DNA of 9,440 nucleotides from Candidatus Methanofastidiosum methylothiophilum (GCA_001587675.1 LNGD01000058.1:1-9440); one strand, 5' to 3'. Positions 1 through 6,536 are shown, counted from the first letter of the stretch. Translations and numbers: made by a program. Notes: generated by a model from the sequence alone, not told the origin.

Positions 1-302
1 AATTGATAACAGTAACGACTAACTTTTATTCTGAAGATCCAACTATAATAGCAGACGGCAATATCCCAAAAGGTGACGCTGTTTTAGTATCAAGGCCACA
101 ACTGCTTGAAGCAGGAGGCCCCGATGAAACTTATACATGGGTCTACAGGGCAACTCAGGCAGGCACAATAAAATTTGATTTTGGCGGTACAAGTTTTGAT
201 GTAGTTAGTAGTTTAGTATCAAATCCAGTCACAATAACTAAAGCATCTTATCCTATGAACAAATTTATGAACATCTTGGGATTTGGAACTGAAGGCGCAT
301 AA
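1..302 (+). CDS. 3' end of a gene for a probable secreted or surface Ig-like protein (partial)
   Basis: The reading frame is already open at the left edge and ends at TAA 300-302, so only the last ~100 residues are present; the TTG at 3 is just the first possible start codon and is unlikely to be the real start. The visible part is polar and Ser/Thr/Gly rich with alternating beta-strand-like stretches, for example ETYTWVYRATQAGTIKFDF and PVTIT. This resembles the final beta-sandwich (Ig-like or Big-like) domain of an archaeal cell-surface or S-layer-associated protein. There is no membrane anchor, cysteine motif or catalytic motif in the visible part. The C-terminus (NKFMNILGFGTEGA) is not a sorting signal that I recognise. 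The family assignment is inference from composition only; the gene upstream of the window is needed to name it. Confidence 0.5.
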   Translation, partial: LITVTTNFYSEDPTIIADGNIPKGDAVLVSRPQLLEAGGPDETYTWVYRATQAGTIKFDFGGTSFDVVSSLVSNPVTITKASYPMNKFMNILGFGTEGA

Positions 303-303
303 A

Positions 304-328
304 TATTTTCTTTTTTATCTTTATTCTT
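304..328 (+). terminator. T-rich probable archaeal terminator after the first gene
   Basis: Immediately after the stop codon there is a pyrimidine-rich run with several T tracts (TTTT, TTTTTT, TTT). Archaeal RNA polymerase terminates at U-rich tracts without needing a hairpin, so this is a plausible end of the upstream transcript before the promoter of the permease gene. Confidence 0.4.
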
Positions 329-344
329 AAATTAATTAGTAAGA

Positions 345-352
345 TTTATATT
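345..352 (+). promoter_or_regulatory. TATA-like box for the permease gene
   Basis: TTTATATT is preceded by a purine-rich GTAAGA that could act as a BRE. Transcription would be expected to start about 26 bases downstream, near 375, giving a leader of about 19 bases before the ATG at 394. No strong Shine-Dalgarno site is present in that leader. Confidence 0.4.
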
Positions 353-393
353 GATTGCATCTTTTCCTTCTCTAATTAAGAAGACATGATAAG

Positions 394-1281
394 ATGGCTA
401 TTGATTTTTCAAAGATAAAGCAGATCGACAGGAAGACTGCGCTGGCCTTAATAATAACATTGTTTTTTTGGGCATCGGCCTTTGCAGGTATCAGGGCAGG
501 GCTTAAATCCTATGAGCCAGGGCACCTTGCACTCTTAAGATTTCTAGTGGCATCGACTTTTCTCTTGATATACGGTTCTTACAAAAAGGTTAAGCTCCCT
601 GAAAAAAAGGATCTCCCAATGATCCTCTTAATAGGATTTCTATCTGTTACAGTTTACCATGCACTACTGTCTTATGGAGAGGTGACTGTCACAGCAGGGG
701 CGGCAAGCCTTCTTATCGCATCTGGCCCTATCTTTACAGCGCTTTTGGCAACTTCCATATTAGGAGAGCGCTTAAAGATTTGGGGCTGGATTGGAATTTT
801 CGTCAGTTTTTTTGGTGTGAGTTTAATATCCCTTGGAGAATCGGGTGGCATCTCCTTTGACCCAAGAGCTATCCTGATACTAATTGCTGCATTTTCCACT
901 AGCCTCTCATTTGTCCTGCAAAAACCCTATCTCAAAAAATACAAATATGTAGACCTAACTGCCTACACAATATGGGGAGGTACAATATTTCTACTAATAT
1001 TTTTACCTAGTTTTTTAAACGATATACGAACTGCATCCATTGACTCAACGCTTTCCATAATCTATTTGGGAATATTTCCTGCAGGAATAGCCTATCTCAC
1101 CTGGACCTATGCTATGGCCAAAATGCCAATTTCAGTTTTGACAAGCTTTCTATCTATATCCCCTTTTCTTTCAATTATAATTGCCTGGGTATGGCTTGGC
1201 GAGATCCCTGGATTACTTTCCATTGTAGGTGGACTATTTGCAATATTCGGTGTAACGCTTGTAAATATGAAAGGGCGATAG
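394..1281 (+). CDS. EamA/DMT-family permease (10 TM)
   Basis: Integral membrane transporter of the drug/metabolite transporter superfamily; the substrate is unknown (members export amino acids, metabolites or drugs). The 295 residues show ten hydrophobic segments, at roughly 15-33, 43-62, 74-92, 98-120, 128-148, 158-176, 187-205, 216-239, 247-268 and 272-292. They form two EamA repeats. Typical EamA signatures are visible: FWASAFAGIRAGL with EPGHLALLRF in the first helices, and the repeated LGE...G..L...GV.L pattern at the end of each half (LGERLKIWGWIGIFVSFFGV and LGEIPGLLSIVGGLFAIFGV). Length matches the family. The ATG at 394 is followed by a short charged cytoplasmic tail before TM1, as expected. 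It is a single-gene unit with its own TATA-like box and convergent to the zinc-ribbon gene. The family call is firm; the physiological role is not known. Confidence 0.93.
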   Translation: MAIDFSKIKQIDRKTALALIITLFFWASAFAGIRAGLKSYEPGHLALLRFLVASTFLLIYGSYKKVKLPEKKDLPMILLIGFLSVTVYHALLSYGEVTVTAGAASLLIASGPIFTALLATSILGERLKIWGWIGIFVSFFGVSLISLGESGGISFDPRAILILIAAFSTSLSFVLQKPYLKKYKYVDLTAYTIWGGTIFLLIFLPSFLNDIRTASIDSTLSIIYLGIFPAGIAYLTWTYAMAKMPISVLTSFLSISPFLSIIIAWVWLGEIPGLLSIVGGLFAIFGVTLVNMKGR

Positions 1282-1357
1282 ATAATTTTTACAATTTAAG
1301 AATAATTTCCATAAGAATTAAAAGAGAAATATCCTTCCTAAAATTATAATATCTAAT

Positions 1358-1588
1358 TCACGATTTGGATTCATTTACTTCTCCTTTAACGCTAAATAAC
1401 CTTCCATCAATTTCTTCATATTCTTTTCCACACTCACGACAGTAATACTTTGATGTTTCTATTATTTCGCTGTGATCTATTTTTATTTTCCCGTCTTCTA
1501 CTATAACTATTTCATAACTATTAGGCTCTGATATGAACTCATCACTTCCACATTCACACTTGAATCTTGTCAGACTATCTCCATCCAT
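1358..1588 (-). CDS. small zinc-ribbon protein
   Basis: A protein of 76 residues from ATG 1588 has two cysteine pairs, C11-x-C13 (FKCECGSDEF) and C50-x2-C53 (YYCRECGKEY), separated by 36 residues of predicted beta-hairpin. This is the layout of a single zinc ribbon, here with an unusual CxC first knuckle. Such small archaeal proteins may bind nucleic acid or act as partner subunits, but no specific function can be read. The frame can be extended upstream to TTG 1609 (83 residues). I prefer ATG 1588 because the likely TATA-like box on this strand (about 1623-1632) places the transcript start near 1602, downstream of the TTG. It is transcribed alone, back to back with the HicB-like relic. Confidence 0.72.
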   Translation of the reverse strand: MDGDSLTRFKCECGSDEFISEPNSYEIVIVEDGKIKIDHSEIIETSKYYCRECGKEYEEIDGRLFSVKGEVNESKS

Positions 1589-1622
1589 TTGATTTTTTTT
1601 ATCATACAATACATTCCAGTAA

Positions 1623-1632
1623 TATTAATATA
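1623..1632 (-). promoter_or_regulatory. TATA-like box for the zinc-ribbon gene
   Basis: On the minus strand this reads TATATTAATA. Transcription starting about 26 bases downstream falls near 1602, leaving a leader of about 14 bases to the ATG at 1588. Confidence 0.3.
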
Positions 1633-1650
1633 CTTAGTCATCATAGATGA

Positions 1651-1657
1651 TATAATT
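1651..1657 (+). promoter_or_regulatory. TATA-like box for the HicB-like gene relic
   Basis: TATAATT lies with its centre about 24 bases before the ATG at 1678, which suggests a leaderless transcript. Between box and start codon there is a tandem 7-base repeat (AATTCAT at 1654-1660 and 1661-1667). Just upstream is a small dyad, TCATC/GATGA, at 1638-1642 and 1646-1650. These could be operator half-sites of an autoregulated antitoxin gene, but this is speculative. Confidence 0.3.
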
Positions 1658-1677
1658 CATAATTCATCGTGTGTATT

Positions 1678-1893
1678 ATGTATAAGTTTCTTATTATTAT
1701 AGAAAAAACAAATAAAAACTATTCAGCATATGCTCCTGAATTACCAGGTTGTGTAGCAACTGGGAAAAACAGTTGATGAAGTTGAAAGAAATATGTATAG
1801 CGCTATCGAAATGCATTTAGATGGCCTAAAAGAAGACAATTCTCCAATCCAGCACCTATTGCTTTGGCAGAATATGTTGTCATAAAAGACTAA
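1678..1893 (+). pseudogene. HicB-like antitoxin relic with two compensating frameshifts
   Basis: From ATG 1678 the frame reads MYKFLIIIEKTNKNYSAYAP followed by ELPGCVATGK, the typical start of a HicB-family antitoxin (short beta-strand, YSAYAPELPGC, then a helix). It hits TGA at 1747-1749, right after a run of five A. Removing one A restores TVDEVERNMYSAIEMHLDGL, the expected HicB helix. Around 1850 one base appears to be missing; restoring it gives PAPIALAEYVVIKD and TAA 1891-1893, the normal HicB C-terminus. The two shifts cancel, so the whole span is exactly 72 codons. HicB proteins neutralise HicA mRNA interferases; no hicA partner is visible next to it. Either the gene is decayed or there are sequencing errors, the first of them in a homopolymer. 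As written, no full product can be made. Confidence 0.8.
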
Positions 1894-1930
1894 GATTTTG
1901 AATAAAGAATAAATTAATCTCTTAATATTA

Positions 1931-2287
1931 TTAGCTTAACGCCATTGCCAAAGGAACAATGATGTCTTTTTCCTTTTTAATTTGATCGGCTATTAGGACT
2001 AGCGTTATACCTATTCTGTTTTTATGCTGATTAACTTGAAATTCAAAATCTGTAAGGTGATTTAAGATATCAGTATTTAGCTCCAAGTATTCAGAGGCGT
2101 TCATTACTTCTATCCCTCTGACCTTTCCCTTGTTAGAAACATCAAGCACAATATCCCCCACATCAAAATTTCCTTTGAATTTTTCATCTGACCCATAGCC
2201 GCTGTGAACAAAAAGAATGTCACAATCAGAGTCGTATGAAATTAATTTCTTATCTGACGCTTCCAACTTACCACCTAATAAATCCAT
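1931..2287 (-). CDS. DUF2283-domain protein, probable antitoxin-like partner
   Basis: A protein of 118 residues from ATG 2287. Residues 16-27 (ISYDSDCDILFV) and 45-68 (DIVLDVSNKGKVRGIEVMNASEYL) match the DUF2283 pattern: a Y-D-x-x-x-D-x-L strand followed by a D-x-x-G-x-[IV]-x-G-[IL]-E-[IV]-x-x-A-S segment. The remaining ~45 residues include a hydrophobic strand-rich tail. DUF2283 proteins are often encoded right after DUF4258-like genes, which suggests a toxin-antitoxin type pair. The function is not experimentally clear and is inferred from that arrangement. A TTG at 2308 could extend it by seven residues. With ATG 2287 it overlaps the 3' end of the upstream gene by 13 bases, so translation is probably coupled. 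Confidence 0.78.
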   Translation of the reverse strand: MDLLGGKLEASDKKLISYDSDCDILFVHSGYGSDEKFKGNFDVGDIVLDVSNKGKVRGIEVMNASEYLELNTDILNHLTDFEFQVNQHKNRIGITLVLIADQIKKEKDIIVPLAMALS

Positions 2288-2625
2288 TTTTTGATTGCTT
2301 TTTTCCAAGGCTCGTATATCATAATATACGTGATTATATATAAGTTTTTATGCCCATATCTATCGATAATGACTGGTAATTTCAAGGTTTTAGTATTGCT
2401 GATTTTAAAATGAAGATTATAGACAATTTCTCCTTGATTGCTCTTTTCTTTATAAAAATACACTAGTTTTTCAGGATTTAAAAGAAGGGTAATAACTTCT
2501 GCTAAATTCCCATCTCGCTGAGCCATTCTAATTAAAAAATGATCTGAATATTGGACATTATCTTTAGACAATAATTTTAATTTTTCTTTTAATTCTTGAA
2601 CCTCATTTTTTTGATTTTGAGGCAT
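2275..2625 (-). CDS. DUF4258-like protein, probable toxin-like partner
   Basis: A protein of 116 residues. After a charged N-terminal helix (residues 5-22, coiled-coil-like) it carries SDHFLIRMAQRDGNLAEVI at 27-45, with H29, R33 and R37, and then LLNPEKL. This resembles the H..R...R helix of the DUF4258/BrnT/RelE-like small toxin fold. The C-terminal half is beta-strand-rich and ends with LYIITYIMIYEPWKK. It lies first in a two-gene unit with the DUF2283 protein, with overlapping ends. RNase or ribosome-linked toxicity is known for related folds but is only an inference here. ATG 2625 is supported by a TATA-like box about 26-30 bases upstream and an almost leaderless arrangement. Confidence 0.7.
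   Translation of the reverse strand: MPQNQKNEVQELKEKLKLLSKDNVQYSDHFLIRMAQRDGNLAEVITLLLNPEKLVYFYKEKSNQGEIVYNLHFKISNTKTLKLPVIIDRYGHKNLYIITYIMIYEPWKKAIKKWIY
2313..2330. repeat. 7-bp inverted repeat inside the DUF4258-like gene
   Basis: CGTATAT at 2313-2319 and ATATACG at 2324-2330 are perfect inverted copies with a 4-base spacer. The site lies within the end of the upstream coding region and 26-43 bases before the ATG of the DUF2283 gene. It could be an operator, or an RNA hairpin that tunes translation of the second gene. It also encodes ITYIMIY, so codon constraint may explain it. Confidence 0.35.
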
Positions 2626-2647
2626 GTCAATCTTTTATTTTTTTAAC

Positions 2648-2659
2648 TTATATTTATTT
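2648..2659 (-). promoter_or_regulatory. TATA-like box for the DUF4258/DUF2283 pair
   Basis: On the minus strand this reads AAATAAATATAA. Its centre is about 28 bases before ATG 2625, fitting a leaderless archaeal transcript. No Shine-Dalgarno-like site precedes the start. Confidence 0.35.
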
Positions 2660-2691
2660 CAGTTGACAAATCCTTCTCTTTTTTTCAGATA

Positions 2692-2700
2692 ATTTTTTAT
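2692..2700 (+). promoter_or_regulatory. TATA-like box for the PhzF-family gene
   Basis: ATTTTTTAT is centred about 26 bases before the ATG at 2723. The transcript would start at or next to the start codon, and there is no ribosome binding site, consistent with leaderless translation. Confidence 0.3.
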
Positions 2701-2722
2701 TGAATTAACCCTTCCTAGCTTT

Positions 2723-3628
2723 ATGAGGCGCTATAAGATAAAGCAGATTGACGCATTTACAGATAGGCCCTTTGGAGGAAATCCAGCAGGAGTTGTTACA
2801 TCTGCTGAGGGATTAACTGACAAAGAGATGCAATCAATAGCTAACGAGATGAATTTATCAGAGACTGCTTTTATACTAAATAGCGATATTGCAGATTTTA
2901 GGATAAGATGGTTCACACCAAAGAAGGAGGTCCTGTTCTGTGGTCATGCGACCGTTGCAAGCCTACATGCTTTAGCAGAAGAAGGAAAGCGTGGCATGGA
3001 AAATGATGGCGAATTTTCCTTCAAAGTGGAGACAATGATAGGTGTTATCACAGTAGATGTGATTAAATCAAACGGTAAAATACAGATAATATTGCACTCA
3101 CCCAAAATAACACTTTTGAGAGAAGATGTAGATAAGGCAGCATTATTAGAAGCCCTAAAGATAAAGGAAGAGGAGCTTGACCATTCCTATCCTGTGATGA
3201 GAGAGAAAAATCTTGACTACCTCTACGTTCCAGTAAATGGACTTGAAGCGCTGAAAAACTTAGATTATGACTATTCAAATCTGGATAAGTTTTGTGCGAA
3301 GTATAACTTCCCAGGTGTCTGCGTCTTTACAAAGGAAACTTTTGACGACGACTCACAGATTCATTCAAGGTTCTTTGCGCCCCTTTATGGTGTTAGGGAA
3401 GACCCTGTAACTGGCTCTGCGCAGGGGCCGCTTGGCGTATATTTTATTATTAACGGCATCATTGAATTTACTGGGAATGAAATTAATATCAAATCAGAGC
3501 AGGGCGACATTATGGGTAGGCCAGGAAGGTTAATAATCAATCTAAGAAAGGATGAATATGGAAACTTCTCATCTAAATTAATAAGTAGTGCTATTACAGT
3601 TATAGATGGAGAGATTTACCTTCCATGA
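2723..3628 (+). CDS. PhzF-family isomerase/epimerase-like protein
   Basis: A protein of 301 residues with the features of the PhzF superfamily (diaminopimelate-epimerase fold; members include PhzF of phenazine synthesis and many uncharacterised isomerases). The N-terminus has IDAFTDRPFGGNPAGVV (9-25). NLSETAF at 44-50 contains the conserved acidic residue E47, which in PhzF acts as the catalytic general acid/base. LFCGHAT follows at 71-77. The C-terminal half contains RFFAP and DPVTGSAQG, the second signature loop. The length of about 300 residues is normal for the family and the protein appears complete and cytosolic. No phenazine genes are nearby, so the substrate is unknown and phenazine synthesis should not be assumed. 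Its stop is only five bases from the stop of the convergent GNAT gene. Confidence 0.92.
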   Translation: MRRYKIKQIDAFTDRPFGGNPAGVVTSAEGLTDKEMQSIANEMNLSETAFILNSDIADFRIRWFTPKKEVLFCGHATVASLHALAEEGKRGMENDGEFSFKVETMIGVITVDVIKSNGKIQIILHSPKITLLREDVDKAALLEALKIKEEELDHSYPVMREKNLDYLYVPVNGLEALKNLDYDYSNLDKFCAKYNFPGVCVFTKETFDDDSQIHSRFFAPLYGVREDPVTGSAQGPLGVYFIINGIIEFTGNEINIKSEQGDIMGRPGRLIINLRKDEYGNFSSKLISSAITVIDGEIYLP

Positions 3629-3633
3629 TTTTT

Positions 3634-4053
3634 TTAATCTATCACTCTACCAAAGATATAGCAGTCCTCACCGCACCAGTGCTTTTCTAAAAGAAACTGC
3701 TCCTTAAATCCCATCTTATCGTAGAATCCAATTGCATTATAGCGCTTTAAGCTCCAGCACCATATCTTCTTTATGTTCTCTCTCCTGCACTTTTCAACGG
3801 CGAAATCAATCAATGCCTTGCCAACACCTTTTTTATTTGTGATCAATGCATCTATCTCACATGACTCTTCAATAATAATAAGGGCTATTGTGCCGACAAT
3901 TTCGTTTCCTTCAATGGCAATGTAGTAAATTCCACTTTCTATGGATGGCAGGAGTTTATCTACTTCAGAGAAAGAATACTCTTCGGTGTCTAATCCCTTT
4001 AGTAAGGCTGAAAGCTCGTGTGCATGTTCTTTAGTGGCCTTTATGATTTCCAT
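3634..4053 (-). CDS. GNAT-family N-acetyltransferase
   Basis: A protein of 139 residues with a GNAT layout: an N-terminal IIKATKEHAHEL strand-helix, then the YYIAIEGNEIVGTIALIII strands (43-61). A short acetyl-CoA-binding motif A follows (NKKGVGKALIDFAVEKCR, 73-90), ending in motif B with NAIGFYDKMGF (106-116). The acceptor substrate cannot be predicted; the late WCGEDCYIF segment has two cysteines of unknown role. ATG 4053 is the first in-frame start and agrees with the family N-terminus. A weak TATA-like CTTTAAG lies about 27 bases upstream on this strand. It converges on the PhzF gene with almost no gap, so both transcripts must terminate within each other's 3' ends. Confidence 0.88.
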   Translation of the reverse strand: MEIIKATKEHAHELSALLKGLDTEEYSFSEVDKLLPSIESGIYYIAIEGNEIVGTIALIIIEESCEIDALITNKKGVGKALIDFAVEKCRRENIKKIWCWSLKRYNAIGFYDKMGFKEQFLLEKHWCGEDCYIFGRVID

Positions 4054-4101
4054 GAAAAGATAGTATTTTTGATAAGTCTTAAAGCTTTTGATGATAAGGG
4101 A

Positions 4102-4112
4102 TTTATTTATAA
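4102..4112 (+). promoter_or_regulatory. TATA-like box for the 63-residue hypothetical gene
   Basis: TTTATTTATAA is centred about 30 bases before the ATG at 4138, so transcription would begin a few bases before that ATG. This supports ATG 4138 over the in-frame GTG at 4129 as the start. Confidence 0.4.
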
Positions 4113-4137
4113 TTTCTGATTATTAACTGTGAGTATT

Positions 4138-4329
4138 ATGGATAATTTAGAGTATTACGAAAAGTTAAAGGATAAATTAAAAAAAGACGGGTGGATTGAA
4201 CAGTGTTGCGGGGAAGTATATTTATTATCTTCAATTGGAACAAATTTTTACAGGGATAAAGAAATAATTCATTTGAGTATTGAGATTTTTGCTAATGGAG
4301 AGGCTTTGAAAAGTTTAAAAGAGATATAA
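4138..4329 (+). CDS. small hypothetical protein (63 aa)
   Basis: I do not recognise the family. The protein begins with a charged amphipathic helix (MDNLEYYEKLKDKLKKDGWI). Two cysteines follow (EQCCGEVYLL), then a strand-rich segment (IIHLSIEIFANGEALKSLKEI). There is no signal peptide or membrane segment, and the length is too small for an enzyme. An in-frame GTG at 4129 would add three residues, but the TATA-like box spacing favours ATG 4138. It is a separate unit, 110 bases before the large operon, and its transcript probably ends in the T-rich, inverted-repeat region at 4352-4400. Base composition resembles the AT-rich operon more than the permease or PhzF genes. Confidence 0.6.
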   Translation: MDNLEYYEKLKDKLKKDGWIEQCCGEVYLLSSIGTNFYRDKEIIHLSIEIFANGEALKSLKEI

Positions 4330-4345
4330 ATTATTGAATTAATAT

Positions 4346-4379
4346 AATAGTGATATGGAAAAATATTTTTTTCACTATT
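4346..4379. repeat. 8-bp inverted repeat forming an A/T-rich hairpin
   Basis: AATAGTGA at 4346-4353 and TCACTATT at 4372-4379 are perfect inverted copies. The loop itself contains the palindrome AAAAATATTTTT (4359-4370). This hairpin overlaps the left arm of a second inverted repeat (4352-4400), so the two structures exclude each other. Possible roles are a transcription terminator for the preceding small gene or part of the operator of the next operon. Confidence 0.5.
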
Positions 4380-4400
4380 TTCCCTATTTTTTTCCATATC
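4352..4400. repeat. 12-bp inverted repeat abutting the operon promoter
   Basis: GATATGGAAAAA at 4352-4363 and TTTTTCCATATC at 4389-4400 are perfect inverted copies with a 25-base spacer. The right arm ends directly at the TATA-like box (4401-4410), where the BRE would be. A dimeric regulator bound here could block TBP/TFB, so this is a plausible operator for the defence-like operon. Confidence 0.5.
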
Positions 4401-4410
4401 TTTATATATA
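4401..4410 (+). promoter_or_regulatory. TATA-like box of the defence-like operon
   Basis: TTTATATATA is a strong archaeal TATA match. Transcription would start around 4431, about 8 bases before the TTG at 4440, or about 68 bases before the alternative ATG at 4500. Confidence 0.5.
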
Positions 4411-4439
4411 GGGAATACTAAAGATTTCTTGTCTAAATA

Positions 4440-6536
4440 TTGAATATTTTAAAATATATAAAAAAATTTAAGAATGCAGGATATAGCTTAGGCGGTAAAA
4501 TGTGGGATACTCTCATAAAAATTTTATCTGATAAAGAATATCTTTTCACCCTTAAAGAAGAAAAACCATTTCGTATAATTGATTATTCTAATAAAGAAAT
4601 ATTAATTCAAACTACTGAAAATAAATTAAGGAAAATACAAAGAAATGAAATCGAAGGCCCCTATAATTATATAATCAAAAATGGGAAAATCTCAAGAAGT
4701 GAGATACAAGAATTATTTTCTCGTTACAATCCTGCTTATGTTGCATCTATTCTTTCATGTCACCCTGATATAGATTATCAATTAAATCCTAATATTGAAT
4801 TAATCAAAAAAAATAGTTTATTTACTTTCGATTTAAAAAAAGAGGAAATTATCATTGACTTCGATAAATATGATAAAAGGAATTTTGATAAAAATGGAAT
4901 TAATAGAATTACTGGTACAAAATTTGATGAATATGGATATGATGTTAACTGGTGCGATAAGAATGGATTCAAATGGGATGGAAAACATGTAGATACGGAT
5001 ACCTATTTTAATCCAGAAGGGTACAATAGAGAGGGTTACGATAAGAATGGATTCAATAAAAACGGAATTAATTTAATCACTGGAAAAGAAAAAGATATTT
5101 TTGGAAAATATAAGAAGGAATATATAATTTCTCAAAATACTGAAAATAATTTTTCAGATGAGACAAATTCAATTCTAGATAAATTGACTAATGTATATAA
5201 AATTCTATATAAACTACTTCTTCTTCCAGAGTCTGATTGGAAAACTAAAATATATGCTAATGCAGCTTTATCTTATTTTATTAATCCATGGGATATTATA
5301 CCAGAATCAGAAAAAGGTAAAGATGGATATTTAGATGATTTCTATATATGTTTGGAAATTTTAAGAGACTTGAAAAAATACCGTTCTGAATTGATAAATA
5401 ATATATACCCTAAATATATTAAAGAGGACTTGGATACTTTCCTAGAAGAGAATATAAATTATTGTAAGAGAGAATTAAAAGATAAAATATTTGATATAAA
5501 AAAATTAGTGGGTTATGATTCACTAGATTTTTTTGATTTAGGCAATAATCAATTTATAGATAGTGACTCTGATAAAATCTATTTAAGGTCTAAATTATTA
5601 GGAGCAATTTCGTTCATGTTTGATGAACTATCTAGTTCAACAGATAGTTTATGTGTTAATAATTTTATAAATGATTTATCACAGTCAGATGAATATTTCG
5701 ACATCCTAAGAATAATAAATAAATATAATGAAAAATTAGATAAAAAATTAGTAATAGATAGAGAAAATAATTATGAAGAGATCTTTTCAAATTATGAAGA
5801 TAAACTTAATCATATTAGTACTGGAAAAAGATATGGAATAATTATTGGAACAGCTTTACCTATTTTTAAAACTCTTTGTAACATTTTAAAGGATAAAGAT
5901 TGCACATGGCAAATAAAACATGAAATAAATTCAGTTTTATCATATTTTGCACTGAATGAAGATATTATTGATGATTCTTTGCAATCTGGACTCGGATATG
6001 TCGACGATGTTTTTTTAGGCACATTTGTTCTTTATGATATCTTAGAAAAAGATATGCCATTAGTAAATAGAAATTTATCAGAAAATATAGATAGCACTAA
6101 AATATCTTATCTGCTCGAATCTACAATAGTTATTTTGGAAAGTTGCCAAATTGATTATGCCATAGGAAAGATAATTAATCTTCTAGGGCTCAAAGGACTT
6201 CTTACTTTTTATGAGATTGTTTGCTCTAATCAAAACCCCTCCATATTCAAAAATTTATTAAACAAGAAATTAAGAGTCATTTTTTTAGATTTGTGTAATT
6301 TATATTTCAATAATAAATTAGGCATTATTGATTTACCTAAAAACATTGAATCGTTGATTGATTATTTACTTAATAATATACCACCAGAAAAAACAATTAA
6401 ATTAAATAAATTTTTTGAAATAAGTTTAAGCATTTCTAACTTTAAAAACAGAAAAAAAGAAATACAAGAACTTGAAGAAAAAGAAGAACTTGAGGCAAAG
6501 GCCATTATGCTAAAATATAAAATATTGAGTGAGTAA
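4440..6536 (+). CDS. DUF1232 (YkvA-like) tandem-domain protein with DxxGY repeats
   Basis: First gene of the operon, 698 residues. Residues 21-115 start MWDTLIKILSDKEYLFTL and end around SRYNPAYVASILSCHPDID. They look like a compact strand-plus-helix region of the kind fused to conflict-system proteins, perhaps nucleic-acid-binding (inference). Residues 145-222 hold repeats of the form [DN]xxG[YFI] (GYNREGYDKNGFNKNGI), including a near-duplicate unit at 149-166 and 205-222. Two DUF1232 domains follow: 254-310, with YFINPWDIIPE and GYLDD, and 474-535, with SYFALNEDIIDD and GYVDD. Both keep the D-x-I-P/D plus G-Y-[LV]-D-D hallmark, but the second lacks the usual proline. The C-terminus (670-698) is a charged coiled coil. 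The TTG start has no Shine-Dalgarno site; ATG 4500 (678 residues, beginning at MWDTLIK) is a real alternative. Its stop touches the next start codon. The biochemical function is unknown. Confidence 0.8.
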   Translation: MNILKYIKKFKNAGYSLGGKMWDTLIKILSDKEYLFTLKEEKPFRIIDYSNKEILIQTTENKLRKIQRNEIEGPYNYIIKNGKISRSEIQELFSRYNPAYVASILSCHPDIDYQLNPNIELIKKNSLFTFDLKKEEIIIDFDKYDKRNFDKNGINRITGTKFDEYGYDVNWCDKNGFKWDGKHVDTDTYFNPEGYNREGYDKNGFNKNGINLITGKEKDIFGKYKKEYIISQNTENNFSDETNSILDKLTNVYKILYKLLLLPESDWKTKIYANAALSYFINPWDIIPESEKGKDGYLDDFYICLEILRDLKKYRSELINNIYPKYIKEDLDTFLEENINYCKRELKDKIFDIKKLVGYDSLDFFDLGNNQFIDSDSDKIYLRSKLLGAISFMFDELSSSTDSLCVNNFINDLSQSDEYFDILRIINKYNEKLDKKLVIDRENNYEEIFSNYEDKLNHISTGKRYGIIIGTALPIFKTLCNILKDKDCTWQIKHEINSVLSYFALNEDIIDDSLQSGLGYVDDVFLGTFVLYDILEKDMPLVNRNLSENIDSTKISYLLESTIVILESCQIDYAIGKIINLLGLKGLLTFYEIVCSNQNPSIFKNLLNKKLRVIFLDLCNLYFNNKLGIIDLPKNIESLIDYLLNNIPPEKTIKLNKFFEISLSISNFKNRKKEIQELEEKEELEAKAIMLKYKILSE

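Noticed and set aside
672..899. Minus-strand open frame of 75 codons
   Set aside because: It is antisense to the EamA permease, which has convincing family motifs and ten membrane segments.
1282..1357. Possible RNA gene or HicA remnant in the gap after the permease
   Set aside because: No tRNA-like cloverleaf, no hairpin of note and no HicA-like peptide was found; the stretch is just A/T-rich convergent 3' sequence.
2723..3628. Phenazine biosynthesis gene phzF
   Set aside because: The superfamily match is clear, but no other phenazine genes are near and most family members are uncharacterised isomerases, so the gene symbol is not justified.
4884..5105. DNA direct repeats as a CRISPR or mobile-element signature
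   Set aside because: The repeats are in-frame, degenerate at the DNA level, of irregular spacing and explained by a protein repeat.
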